Below, piece after piece: positions 1 to 14,009 of a stretch of DNA of 64,000 bases (position 1 is its first letter; every line of letters begins with the position of its first letter). Source of the DNA: Anseranas semipalmata (Eukaryota > Chordata > Aves > Anseriformes > Anseranatidae); contig VXAA01006068.1 in the NCBI GenBank assembly GCA_013399115.1, forward strand, positions 1,162,617 to 1,226,616, written 5' to 3'. Position numbers and translations under genes: made by a program. Under the pieces are notes generated by a model. That model saw only the letters and a program-made list of their open reading frames with translations, searched no databases and was not told where the DNA came from.

Positions 1-1392
1 AGCTGAGAGGAGCGGTCAGGATGACTGAAGAGAGGCGACGACCTAGGATTTGGACCACAGCCTGGTACTGTCAAAACCTGTGGAGCCGGGCAATGAGATG
101 GGAAGGTTTACCTGCTTCTTTGTTAGGAAAACTGGGGTAGGGACAGAGAACAGCAAGGACCATGTTGTGCTTTCCTTCTGTCACAGTAAGTACCTTGGAA
201 ACAAAGCAGTAGGTATGAAGGCTGACTTTGACATACCCACAGCCTGCAATGTGGTTTTAGCAAACAATAATTTCTTTTCACGGTCTGCTCCAGAAGTGCT
301 TTACATAGAAATAGGAACACGGTCCTCGCAGCTGGAGAAAGCAGATGAGGAAAGATAAGATGATGGACCTAGCATGACGCAGGCACAACCAAAATGAGCC
401 AAATGTTTTAACGGTCTGAAGATCTTCCCACTCCACTCTCTCATCACCTAATGACTGGTAGCGCAGAACATTTATCAATTCAGAATTGGAAAGCTTTTTT
501 ATTTTAAGTTGAGGAAAGACACTTAAAAGAAAATTGCAGTCAGGGTAGTTTCAAGAGTGATTTATTTATTTTTTAATTAAAAGAGCACCAGAAAAGCTGA
601 TGACTCAAGAGTTCTCTCCAACCTAATCAGTAACCTACTATCAAGCTGATCTTTCCAGCTGTTACTGTATTAACACTCATACAGATATTGTATTTTTCTG
701 AACAACACTATTAATAACCTTACATTTTTGGCAAACTTTACTGCCAAGATGTTAGTTTTCTGTTGTTGTTGTTGCCTTGTCCTCTATCCCTTGTTTCCAA
801 ATGAAATATTCCTGTTCCTGCCCTAGGTTAGTGGTTTTAACAGTGGAAACAGATTTCCACTCCTTGCACTCTGAAAGAATAAACACAGGGAGACATTTCC
901 TGGAGGGAAGGGACAAAAGGAAATTTAGTAGAATTGAATTGAAAAAAAAAATCCTGAAGCTCAATGAAAGTCTCAATGGGAACTTCTGGATACAATCTGT
1001 TGCATGCTCATTCTTATGTTTACTTTATTAATAGCACATTTAGTTTAGGCCATCTCCTTAAAAAAGAGAGAAGAAAAAGGATTTATCCATGGGGTCTGAA
1101 AAACTCCTGTCATTTGTTTTTCCTCTTTTTCAAGTTCAGATAACATTAGCATAAGATCTTCATTTAAAAAAAATAAAAAAAGCACTAAGTTTTTGCTACC
1201 GTAGATTAGATCTCACTGAAGCAGCAAATCCATACCAACCACCTGCTCAAGTATTGTCACTGGCTGAACTAGGAATAATTTGCAATTAAAAATATAGAGA
1301 ACAGATAGCTATCTCCTGGGCTATGAGCTTAAGAAGTGTTTTTATCATGAGAACTGAAGAGTATGAAAAGCTGATGTTCATGACAGTTTTCA

Positions 1393-1435
1393 AATCCTCC
1401 AATTTCTGGAGGATTCACATAAAGCCTATGTGAAT
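1393..1435. other. Twin overlapping perfect hairpins
   Basis: The first stem is 1393-1401 with 1407-1415, and the second is 1413-1421 with 1427-1435. Each is 9 bp, perfect, with a 5-base loop, and they share ATT at 1413-1415. Function is unknown. Confidence 0.6.
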
Positions 1436-3421
1436 TTTTATGTTTGATCCACTCTGGAGTTTCAGACATAATAAAGTACTTCACAGTAAAGTATGATTCT
1501 TGACAATCTCACATCTGATATAATCATTAGCATCAATGGAAAACCAGCATGAAAGCAGTGCAGTTCCATTTGCACAAAAAAGACTCTACGGAGAACCAGA
1601 TTAGGAACCTCTTCTCATTTATTTTATAATGCCGTCAGTGGTAGCAACAAATTTCATCCAGCAAGACGCACAGACTGTTTTTAATGTAGGTTCACCACAC
1701 AGTAAAGTCGTCTTGGTTTCCAGGAATTAACAGGAAACTTCCTCAGCATAAACTTCAGGGAGTGTCTCAAGAGTAGCTCTTGCTAAGGTCAATGAGACTG
1801 ACAGCAAGTAGCGGGATCTACACTCAATTGTTTGTGCAGCTGAAATATTTTTTTTGCTTGTTGATTAATAGGAGTACATATTGTGGGTCCTGCTTTCATT
1901 AAAACATTTTTTAAAAGTAACTTTGAAACCTTACACGCAGATATCCTGTGTCATCAGCTGTGACTGAATCACTGAACAAAGGCTCATAGATAAAACTGAA
2001 TTAAAAAACTATACAATAATGCTGCACAGAACAGCAGGCAAAAGGTGTCTTCCCACGTCATTATTCTGTTTTTAGGGAAATAGAATTAATATTACATAAC
2101 AGACAGTTCAGGGTCCCTCAAGTACTATGGACAACATGAAATCTGAAAGCTGCTTAGTTTACACTGAGTGGAAACCGCTCTGATCATTTTCAGCATAACG
2201 GAGAGAGAATGGCATTGCCTAAATGCCATGTTTAGAGGGAGTTTCCTTATACATATAAAATACTTTAAAGGGCAGTTCTTTAAAAAGTTATTGGAAATCC
2301 AGTGGAGTGTAAGATTATACTTGATATCTCTTCCCCAGTTAGGTATGTTTTTTCCTTCAAAAAAAAAAATACATATATATATATCAGTCTAAATCATACT
2401 TAATTAACTGTTTCTATTAATACTTGGTTGTACTACAAGATAAAAACATGCAAGGAGAAAGACCTTTTCATCGCTCCTATGCAACTTCACAAGTCTAGTA
2501 GATAAAAAAGGAAAATCATAAAGATTAAATTATTCAGAAACCTGAGGCCTATTTTTCAAAAGGATACAGGAATTCTGAGATTTCCTCTTGAATTTCAGTA
2601 AGCAAATTTTTATGCCGATTTTATACCCTCAGCAAGTTAACTCATCAGTTGAAATAAAGGATAATATCCAAATGATACACATTGTTGAAAACACTTAACA
2701 TCTCAGTCTCCTCTTCTGCTCCTGCACTGAACTCTGTTTTAGAATTTTAAGCTGAAACTTTAAGTTTTGACAGATGTCATCTTTTTAACCTGTGTTTCTT
2801 ATGCAGCAGCTTACAGCTGGCCCTAGCAAACACGGCTCTAATTACACAAGTAAAACAGGACAATTAAGCGCGGCTCCAAGCCTCAGCAGAGCTGCCATTT
2901 CAAAGGGGCACGTTTAAGTGAAGGGACATTTCTCAACAACTGAAGTGATCTGGGCCACTTCAGTTTCCCCAGAGAGACATTTGCGATAGGTACTAACAAA
3001 AAATGTTAAAATATCAATTCTAAATACATCACGAGAGGATTATTCTCTCGGAAGAAAAAGGAAAGGAAGCACCAGGATTTCTCCAGTGTTAAGAGTAAAA
3101 ACCAGCATGCCTCAAAGTGTTACTGTGGGAGTAAGAGCAAGCACTGCACTTACTTGCAAGCCAGTAAGAAGAAACGTGGGGCTTGCAGGAAAACTGGAAT
3201 ATTTCAGAAAACATACACACGTTTTGATGTAACTATCAAGGAGTCACACTACCACACACTCACCAGAACATTCAGGAAGACTGACTGATCTCCAAACACA
3301 CCCAGGCAAGGACAGGGTAGGGCAGAGTTTGCACTCAGGAGGTTCCCCTTCAAAAGTCAGGGTGCACACACCTCTGGTTCACCTACCAAGCTGACCTGCT
3401 TCAGGACTACAACTTCTACTG

Positions 3422-3605
3422 GCCAGTGGTCAGGCACTGGAACAGGCTCCCCAGGGAAGTGGTCACGGCACCAAGCCAGCTGGAGTTCAAGAAGCGTTTG
3501 AACAACGCTGATTTTGGGGTGGTCCTGTGTGGAGCCAGGAGCTGGACTCAATGATCCTTGTGGGTCCCTTCCAACTCAGGATATTCTATGGTTCTGTGAT
3601 TCTTC
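3422..3605 (+). mobile_element. CR1 LINE fragment, 3' end
   Basis: The sequence follows the CR1 3' region: a block like GGTCAGGCACTGGAACAGG, then a CCCAGGGAAGTGGT block, then GGAGTTCAAGAAGCGTTTG, then GGACTCAATGATCCTTGTGG and CCCTTCCAACTC. It ends in a decayed tail ATTCTATGGTTCTGTGATTCT, cut here to its recognisable octamers. It is 5'-truncated, as is usual for CR1, and diverged. It is a dead copy. Confidence 0.9.
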
Positions 3606-6600
3606 TGTCCAGACAGACCATGATACATTATCACGGTAAAAGAAACCAAGTTTATCACAGAATGATGTCTAATAAGATTTTCCCAGACAAGAACAAAGCA
3701 CTAAGAAAGCTACAGCACATCAAAAGATCAATATGACATTTTAGGTAGTGGTTAAAGTACAGACTTTCATCAGCATATTTTTGACTCCCAGGACATGTGG
3801 AGATATTTCAGGACACAGATGTGGTAACAGAAGACCTTGTAAAGTGACACTAACCAAAAATCCAGGGGAGTTAGGGGAGGAGATGCTTTGAAATTGTTTT
3901 GTTTGGCAAGGGTTGATTTTCCCCCCGTTATTCTGGTACAGGGGCAGCATCTCCAAAGCACTGGAGTCCATCCTAGAGTTGCATTCTCGAGGCCGTACTG
4001 ACCAAGGGAGCAGACACGGCTGTCGCCTGCCTCTTCTCACCACCACTGGGCACTGCTTGGCTTCGTGCAGAGTCCTGCCTTGGGGAAGGGTTGTGCTGCT
4101 GCAATTCCCAGAGGCCACATCAAGCACTGGTTAGTGGTATAGGGCACTGATGTGTCTACACTGTAAGAACATCTAGAACAGAGGCTGCTTTGATTCACTT
4201 CCATGCTATTTTAAGGAATACAAACTTCCAACTTCTATTTAAAGCACTATTTACAAATTATGGGTTTGTTTTCAACAGGGCAGGTGGGAGCGTTTTCACA
4301 GAAATGAAGTCTGTTTATCTGACTCCCTATTTTACGGCTGAAGGTCAAGACAAACCAGGGCTCAGCCTGTCCCCGTGCACCGGCACTCTGGTTTTCAGCT
4401 ACAAACAAGGCCAAAAACCACTGTGCAGCTTGAATTGTCCTGCACCACCAGACAACACAAGGGAACGTGCCCTGGTCGCCAAATGAATATTGAATTTAAA
4501 ATAAGTAAAAACTGGATTTGCACAGAAACAATATTTTCCTTTGAGTTGGTCTATATACACCCTCTGAACTGCAAAAAAAAAAAAATCACTATTATAATAG
4601 AATCAGCATAACCATCTATTTAAAACAATCTCTTCAGCTTCCTTTGGTTTTGTTTTTTCTAGGCACTAACTCCCCAAAGCCATGTCCCTGTGTCTATACA
4701 TCTGTGCCTGCAACCTGCTTCCCAATCATCCCAGCTGTCCTTAAAGATGCTACATGGGAACATGTTACATTCAGCTCCTTCCTAATTCCATTTGTTAATG
4801 CTCTTTTTTTTCAGGGAGACAAAAGAGCAAGGATGGAAACAGAGCTTGCAACAATGGCAACATCAAGACACTTACCAACCAATACATACATTTTATATAA
4901 AAAAAACACAGGAAAAAACACACTTTAGGCTAATTCTTGCACAAGGAAGTTGCTATTAGAACATGATATTCAAATATTTTTGGTTTGTTCAAGTTCCAGA
5001 CCAAGTCTGTTGGAGTTCGGAAGTAATACCTGGTGAAAAAACATCCAGATTACAACCTCATTGACATTTTTAAGGTTTCAACTTTAAGATTATGACTTGC
5101 ATAAACACAGCAAGCATTCTCAGCTGCAACAGTATTTCAGAATGACTTAACCTCCTTTCTTAAGGCAATAAGAACCTCAACTGGGCCAAGGGAAGATGTT
5201 GTTTAGAGGACCAATACGAATTCTTACCCAGGGCTTCAGAAGTATGTGCACTAGCTAAAGCTACATGTGAAACAATACAAGCTTCCCACAGCGATTCACA
5301 ACATCCCAGTGGAAGTATGTGGTTGGCAACTAGTGGCTGCCAAATAGCATCTCAATTTCCCCAGGACTTCCTTATTTTCCTTTCCCTTTTGAAGGCAAAA
5401 GATATCACTAGTGTGGCTGGAATTTCAAGCAACCTTCACAGCTTCAGAACAAACTGCAGAGTTCCCACTTGCGATCCGGTTGTGGCTCACAGAAGGGGCA
5501 GGATTCTACCCAGACATGCACGTCCTCTGTAATGCACAGGAACTATTTTTCCAGGATGTTTAACTACTTTCTGGAGGCAACATAACTTGTTAGGAGAAAT
5601 AGATACTTCAAAGATGAACCTTAAAAAGAACAGTACTAATACCTGTATACAACAAAAAAAGTGTATGTGTGGGGGCAATTACTGCAGTTAGAATTTGTCA
5701 TCTTCAGGGGCTAACGAACACAAAGGTGTCAGCAAAACTGCTTCAAAACATTAGGATTTATGACAGCTTGGTTGGCATTGGATTGGGTCAGGAAATAATG
5801 AAAGTTAATTTTCAGTGTTAGATATAAGAAGCATCTGCATCTTTATATGGATACCAGGAAAATATTTTCATGTTTCTCAGTAAAAGCATCATTGCCCAAC
5901 TGTGCCTTCTGCCAACTGTCACCAACCTATTAAGCAGGCTGAAAGGAAAAATTCTTGGGCAGGAAGTCTGGGGGAAAACTTGTAAACAAAACCAGAGGGA
6001 GAGCAAAGCTCGAAGAAAGCTGCAGTGTTTGGGCCACCTACGTTTCAGGGTGGATTTCCAAATATCTCCATTCACTGACCTCATATTTGCTGGCTTTCTC
6101 TGAAATGCCACTTAGTCATTGAGAAACGTCTCCGATTCTGATCACACAAGCTGTGAAGCTAATCTGAGAAACTAATTCAGTTCCGTTCTCCACCTATACA
6201 CATCTGTACACATTCTCTACCCACACAGCTAAGATGAAGACACAGAAGCAGACAAGCATAGAAGAAGGGGGACAGCGGAGGTAAGAATGACTTGCCAGAC
6301 TACAACACATGGGGGAAAAAAAAAGGCAAATATAAAATTAAATGATGTAAATAATTTAAATAAAAATTAAATAATTAAACATAATGGAAAAATCATGCTT
6401 ACAACACAGAAATGACACCATCTTTGATGAGCTCACAACTTCACATTGACATCTGGGCAACCAGAAGACCTTTTCCATTTTGGAGACCACTAAGATACCA
6501 TACACTAGACATTGGTAATTTTTCATAGAAACGCTGATAGAGAAGGAAAAAGCAAAGTATGCCTGTAGCAATAAACCGATTTCCATGTTTTGCCAAAGAT

Positions 6601-7853
6601 AATTACCAGCCTATGAATGCACGAAGGAATTGTCATTCAAGCACCTAACATTCATCTGAAGGAAATGGTGGAAGTTTAAAATCGTATATAGTAAAAGTTG
6701 CAGAGTAACGCTGAGACATGCTATCTCGCTGTCGCAATCTCTGCATCTGACACAATAAAGCACAAACGAATAATTGGCATTACCAAAAATTACTCAACTG
6801 TAAATCCACACCCAACACCAAGAGCAAGCAGCAAGACTCAGGATGAAAAGTTTGGACACGGCATGGCAGCTTTGAGATCAATTCCACCACAAAGAAAAGT
6901 AATTTCCTTAAGGAAAGTACTGTGAAGTCCTTCTCGCTTTGGAGAAGTGCGAAATTTGACTGGCATAAGGGGAGGATACATACAACCCTACCAACCCCAA
7001 TCGTCTTTAGAAGTTAACGACATGCCTGTGCACTGTTATACAACATGCTTTAATGCAGAAGTTCACTCATTTGTAAAGAAAATTAATTCCAGTGGGCAAC
7101 ACGTGGTTTAAGCAGCAGCGTGATCATATGCATCTCAGCAAGTCACGCAACGCAGCAGGTGGGGATCATTAGGTCAAAGCAGTTTGAAGCCAAGGTCCCT
7201 CAATGTACACAGCATGTGATTTATAGGGTTGTTTTTTGTCAGAGTGGATTTAGTCTGGTCCCAGAGGCAGAATATTGCCACACATGGGCTGCTAGAAGCT
7301 ACTCTGAGACTGTCATTGATTTGAACCTTCACATCTCCCAGAGGGTCAGAGCACACTGAAGGCATCCCTGGAGCAGACCTCTGGTTTTGTTTCCCCTAAA
7401 GGCATTTATTCCATGGGCACTAACACAGCTTCGCGATCTGAACAGACAGTATGCGGGGTGACGACAGGAGAAGAGAAGAGACTGACTGCAGAGCTGCACC
7501 GCTGTTCGGAGCCAAAATGCAAATGCAGATGCAGTCAATGCATCTTTTAGCAGCTGACAGCAACTGGAATGGTTCTGCATAAAACCAAACCAGAAAAAAA
7601 AGCAATATGAGCTGTTCCTGTAAACTATTAGGTTTTATTCAAATTAATTTAGAAGTAGTATAGGACAAAAATTAATTCAGTATTTTGTAGGGCTAGCTCA
7701 ATGAAATAAATTTTGCAGCAGCTGCCTATCGGTTTGAACTTTTTTCCTTTTTCCTTCCCCTCCATTACTAAAACCTGAGAGTCAACGCAGGTCCTTGTCC
7801 ATTATTGCTGATAGTTTTTGGCAAGAAGCAGAAGATTTTTTTTTTCCTCCAGA

Positions 7854-7868
7854 ATATATATATATATT
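7854..7868. repeat. Short TA microsatellite
   Basis: An uninterrupted alternating TA tract of about seven units in AT-rich intron. Confidence 0.9.
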
Positions 7869-10120
7869 TTTACAACATAATTTTAAGATCCTATTCCCTC
7901 CAGTAGAGCTGTATGTCTTTTTACTAGATAAGTTTAGTAAGTAATGATAACAAACATGTGGTGGAGATGCAGGGGGACACAGAAAAGGCAAGCTCTGGCA
8001 GCTGATTACGTCCTAAGTCCTCTGCTTGCATCCTGGATTTTCAGGATAATCAAAGGGAAGAGAATTTAGATTATTTTAAAATAAAACTGTCAGAAGAGGT
8101 ATGGAAAGGTTGAATAAGCAGGCTTTCACTTCCTAAAATCAGTTTAAAGAAGTGTTTACCATATTGCTACTAAAAGTTGTTGGAAATTAAAAGTATGCTT
8201 TCAGGTCAAATGTAAACCAAATCTTGTGCATTAGGAACAAAATTAGGTACTCATTATTGTCACTAAGCCAACACGAATTTGGACACCAAAGAGATTAATG
8301 CGATGTTACTGCAACATGTCTCCATACCCCTAACCTCAGCGAAGGCCACTAGTTACGTGCATTTAAAATCTAAAACCTTTCAGATCCGAGCCCTCATGCC
8401 AAATACAAATTACTCCTTACTTTCTGCTTTTCAACACCACCACCTCCTCAGCCTGGCCCGCACAGACCTTCTGCAAGGCAGCAGCCTCACGGCCCACGCC
8501 TACCCATCACCATCCCCTCCGGCCGGTGCCACCCCACTCCCCACAGGTTCCTGCTAACAAAAACCTCAGAGAGGGGGGCTTGGAGCCCAGTGGAGAGCAA
8601 CTGGCTGACATCAGCATGCTTTTCAGTTTTTCCTCCCAATGTCAAATCAACCTGTGCAGCATTAAGGAAAAAAAAACCCAAGATTTTTAAAGAGGCTGAG
8701 TAAGAGGCATGAGTGAATTGGGAAGAAAGAAAGAAGAAACTTGGGGCTGTGACTCTGGTTATGATTTACCAAAAGAAAAAAAAAACAACAACACAGCTTC
8801 TCAAAGAGGTAGTTTTAAAGAAAGCAATTTGCTGCTGTCTATAGATGAGGGTGCTTAGGAGAAAATGCTTACTTGCGCCACAGAAATACAACAGATCTCT
8901 CCCACTGCCTCAAAACCCATCAGGGCACTCACAGCAGGTGTTCCCGGGTGCGCTGCAGACCTCTGACGAGGAAGGCTGGTTCTTTCCTTGCCGTGGCCTG
9001 GCACAGGACTGCAAACCAGCGGCTGTTTCTGCTTGGGTGGGCAGCAGCGGACTGATGAGGTTATGCAGGTGACAGCCACACCCGGGGGTCCAAATAGAGC
9101 ATTGTGCAGAAACACTATGCACTACATCATGTGTCTTTAAAACAAGGTATGAACATGGAAGTGGTCTAATGTTAGTTAATGGTAAAGAAGAGCACGCTAG
9201 TTTCCCATGAGAAACCCTGAAGCTAGGCTGTATCTCACTATTCACGATGGACTAAAGGAGAAGCAGCAAGGATGTGGGACCCAGCCGCATTTCCATCCGC
9301 AAGAAACACCTAAATCTCCCGCCAGAAACAAACAACGGCAGCCTCTACAAAAGGAGCTGGGGAGGAAGCAGCTTGTCAGAGAGGAACGGATCTAGAGGCG
9401 TGAACCCACACACATACCAGCAGCCCAGGAGATAGGAAAAGAGAGGCTGAACGTTTTTTTGCATTGATTCTTCCAGATAATTCACTCTGTAAACCAACCC
9501 GTGAGCCTAAGTGGAGAAGAAATTAAAGCAATGTCACCCCATTCTGCTACAATACAGGAATTCAGATTTTAAACAAGTGACCTTCCCCAGTAAAGGACAG
9601 CAATTCAATCCTGTGATTGAGAAGAGCAGTATTTCACTCTACCATTCACGTCTTTATAGATGGCATTGCCATGACACTGATTCAAAACAGGAGGCTTTCC
9701 TACTCTCAGCGGACAAAAACAATGATTGGAAACGTCACCTACGTGACACACGTCTTCCCAGGCCTTGGGCAGGAAGAAGCTCTCAAAAGCAGCTGGTGTG
9801 ACATAACAACGGCAAAAACACACAGTTCCATCTAAGAAAGAGACATCAACCTTTATGTAACCGCTTCAGATCAGCAGCATACCAAATGAACACCAAAGCG
9901 CTCTTTCCTCCCTGCAAGGTGATGCCGAACCCTCCATGAAGCTGTACTCACCTGTACTGCTCTACAGGACTGATACCCACACTCCGTGCTTGCTACCCAA
10001 CTTCATACCATAAAACAGGTCTCCTAACAGCCTTCCTATCACCACACCCTACATATACCTTATTCCTCCCAAAATCCAGGTTTTTGCCTTATAATCTCCA
10101 AGCTTGTTGATGACACTAAC

Positions 10121-10145
10121 TCCCTGTGACATAACATCACAGGGA
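10121..10145. other. Perfect 9-bp inverted repeat, 7-base loop
   Basis: TCCCTGTGA and TCACAGGGA flank CATAACA. Isolated small palindromes of this kind are expected by chance about once per window. No function is assigned. Confidence 0.6.
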
Positions 10146-10924
10146 CCAGCTGGAAAGACTGTACAGATTGCAATTTTTCCACAAAATATGCTGTATAACT
10201 TTCAAACAAGAAAAGAAGAGCCTTTACATTAAAAACAATTTCAGTTATTCAGCTCCTGAGCAGTATGATGCAGATCTAACATCTCCAACATTTCCGCTTG
10301 TTTTACAAGCATGGAAATAAATATTTAAAACGGTAATAATCACATTAATCTGTCACTGAAACAGAGACACTTTTGGCTGTTCACATTTGATATCAGCTGG
10401 AAGGCAAGTTTCAAAGACATGTAGATACCAAAGAGCAGAAAATCAAAATGAATTACAACATGACAACTGCCTTTCAGTTAGTAAGAGCAAAACAAACGTT
10501 TATTTAATTTTTGCTTGCTCATGCTTTCTCTGAGAACACTGCAATGATGCCAGTGGTTTGAAATCAAAGAAAAAAGTAAAATGAATAATGCAAGACTTCT
10601 CAGAACAAACTATACAAATAATGCAGTTGCTTCTTAAAGTGCACTTCATGTTTTATATGCAAAACAGAGAAAAAAATCCATAGAATGTATTTTAAAAGAA
10701 TCTTTACATTCAATGGACATATTCAGTTTCAAGAATTAACGAAAAGTAAACTTCACCTAGAAATGTATGCAGATACGCACTCACAACAAACACCTCAGCC
10801 AACCCTTCCAGGTACACTAAAGAAGTGCTTCTGATGGTCTTGCTTGCCCCAGAAGTAACAAACCTTTGTGGACATGGATAGTCCAAAGGGTTTGGACAGA
10901 AAGATCTATGAATAACTTATTTTT

Positions 10925-10943
10925 GGGAGGGGGGGGTGGGGGG
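10925..10943 (+). other. G-tract cluster, potential G-quadruplex
   Basis: GGG, a G8 run and a G6 run separated by single A and T bases. This satisfies the four-tract rule on the plus strand, which is the non-transcribed-sense strand of SLC2A13, so the pre-mRNA would carry C tracts. Confidence 0.7.
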
Positions 10944-13900
10944 ACAACCAGCGTCATTACAACACTACATTCCTAACAAGTAAGAAAGCATTTCCCTTCT
11001 TCTTCTTTCTCACAGCTCTTTTTCACAGTCTGGTTGTTCTCACTGGTATTTTAGATTCTCAGAATTACTGAGGAAGCTTCTGTGGCTTTACCAGCCCCAA
11101 TTTTGTTTTTCATTCCAGTGCGGTGACACTGTTATAGCCTGTACAAAGCATCCACACAGATCCTTTGGAAAGTACACGAGCTCCGGGTAGGACACTGCTG
11201 GGATGCACCACAGTGTCACTCACAAGTGATGCACTACACTCATGGAAATTGTTTTATTGAAAATGCCACCTAATGGAATAACACCATCACAGAAAGTATG
11301 AAATATCCATCCTAACACCAGAGACTACTTCTTGCTGACGTACAGGAGAAGTTTAGGACATTTTCTTCCAAGGACTAGTTGACAAGACACTGTATCTTTC
11401 TGGATGTGACAACTTCAGTAAATAGGCTACAAAAGAAAATAAAATTCACTTAAGGCAGGCTGACAAGACAGATACAGACCCAAAGAAAGCATGGTCAAAA
11501 TTTCAATCCCTCAAATATTGCAAAACTTGTAGTTGTGAGCATCAAGTCTCTGTTTGTTTTTTCTTAAGTATTCCTTGTGGATACCAATTCATCAGCCATC
11601 GCTATTGAAACAGCATTATAATGGAAAAAGAAAGAATCACCTATCCCCATAAGGTATCACAAGAATTAGGGAAATCAAAAGACAATGGTAGATACTAAGA
11701 AGTAATAAAAACAGGTTAAGAAAATACGAACCAACTAAAAGCTCTAGGACAATAAGCACTGCCCAGAGCTCATTTTTCAGGAGGTCAGTACTTCAAAAAA
11801 AAGCATCAGGGATTTCATTTGTGACTACTGCTTTGACTAGAAAGCTCTTCACACAAATGAATGTTTCACCTTCGAACCAGTCAAGATGTAATGCACACAG
11901 ACTGCCTGTCCACATCTGTCTTTGGGGACGCACTGCCCTAGTTTGTTATCCCGTGCAATTTTTCTGTGATCATTTTCAGTTTGTTTGTTTGTGTTGCTTA
12001 GCATTAATTTTTAAAGAGACTGTGAGAGGGTTACTGTGTCTGTACACAGCAGCTCAGCTTGTATAAAGAGAGCACAGGAACAGGTTCCACTGATGGTGTT
12101 AGGTTTCTAAGAAGCTCGAGAGAAAAGCAACACACCATTCCAAGCTTGGTGAGAGCACCAGCCAAGCACCAAGCTTCAAGCAGATGTCTGTAACAGCCCT
12201 GTTCCACAGCACTGTACTTGCTGAGTGTTTCACACTTGTCTGTTTGATACCTACAGACCACACAGAAATCCTCCTCACACATCTACAATCCCATCACAAG
12301 TCAGCAACACTTGGTTGTCATTTTACACACATACAAAATATTCCAACCAACCTCCAAAGAAGGATATACAAAAGAATATCACCCTCTGTGAAGTGGAAAC
12401 CTATTCAAGGACCAAGATGGGATAAGCTATGGAATAAAAGCCTGAACACTTGCTTGTTTTAGCAGCAAACAGTTTGCTACATTTGACAGAAGTGCCAGTA
12501 CCAAGCCTGCTTTGTCAATATCCATGCTTCAAGCTTCTGAAAAGTTCCACCCACATCTGGGATCCGCTCTCTCCTCTCCCCGGGGTGCACACACATACTC
12601 ATGTGCTTTAGCATAACATTTTGAGGATGGTCTAGTGTTGCCACGGGTAGCTGTGGGATCTGAATCCCATCACAAGACTCATGGGATCCTTCAAAACATC
12701 CTCTGGTGCAAATCCCTCGACTGTTCTCTCTCTGCAAAGTGGGAATAGTAGCACTTCATTATGTTACGGGTTTTGAAAACACAGTTATTCAGAAATCAAG
12801 AGTTGCACACCACCTATATTGGGGCATTTCCTACTTCAGATAGCAAACCTAAAAAAAACACAAATACCTTTCCTGTAAAAAGCTAGGCAATCCTGCAAAG
12901 TTCAGTTCTAAAAAACTGAATTAGTTTTTTTTTTGGTAAACTTTCAGAATATTTAGTTGTTGCTATAAAAAAATAAAAATAATAAAAAAAGAACACACAA
13001 AACCCACACATCTAAATGCGTAAGAACATCTGCTGAAAAGCTGAAAGAAAACTGAGGTTAAAACAGAAAGTTACAGAATTAAAACCATCATTAACCACTC
13101 TGTGGTTAGTCTATGGTTAAAGTGTAAGTACGCTTAACATACTAAAAGCATGCATGGGGAGATGAGACAATTTCATCTATGATAAACCCAAAATGATCAG
13201 AAACTGGAAGAGTACTTGGGTAAAGTGTCATATATGTTGATGCTCTTCTTCTACTCTTCCCTAGATATTTGCTGTTGGCTACTGCTGGATCGAGACAGGA
13301 CTAATGAGACTACATGAATAAATAAGTAAGCAGAATTACAGGCAATTCAATTCTTTCATTTCCACAAATGTGTAAATGCTTCTCTTTGCTTCTACGTGTC
13401 CTTCTAATATTACTGCTGAATGTTCTTTTGGTGTTACCAACACATGTATTTTGGTAATTAAAAAATAGCGCAACCATCTGTTTGCAGCCACTTGGGTCCA
13501 TGCATACCTTTAGTAAATGAGACAAGAATAATCCTCTAGCAGCAGATTTATTATCACTAGAAGATGCCAAGTAACAAACTGAATAGTAAATGGCAGACGT
13601 ACATTTCACAGGTGGCACATACAGCATGGGAACTATATTGTGTCTCAGAAAGATGCTGTACTCAAAGCATTTGATACCTTGGGTCTATTCTCAATTCTAC
13701 CAGAAATTAAGTCAGACCACCTCGACTATTCTTTCTGTAAAACAGCAAGTTGACCTTGAGGTCTCCAGTAACTAGCATCTTAATAGTGGGGAAGTTACAA
13801 GAGGAACTGAAGCCGTTATTTCTAGCCCATCTTATGTGCCCCTGCCCAAAATACTTCAAATGGAGGAAAAGAGGAGGAAAAGAGGAGAAAGTGGTTTTGC

Positions 13901-14008
13901 TTGAGCTTTTATGGAGTTTAGTTCCATGCTGTGCTTCCCAACAGTTCGGGAACACACTGCAATTTTGACAGTTCAACAATAGATGGTTTGTTTGTTTGTT
14001 AAAAAAAA

Positions 14009-14009
14009 N
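14009..14009. other. Ambiguous base (N) after an A run
   Basis: A single N follows eight A bases. It is an assembly or consensus ambiguity, not a scaffold gap. Confidence 0.95.

Noticed and set aside
50..358. 102-codon plus-strand ORF at the left edge
   Set aside because: No family recognised. It was also considered as SLC2A13 exon 4 in the other orientation, but the expected segment 7-8 sequence is absent.
3741..4127. 128-codon minus-strand ORF
   Set aside because: No motif or family recognised and no splice context. Length is compatible with chance in a locally GC-richer stretch.
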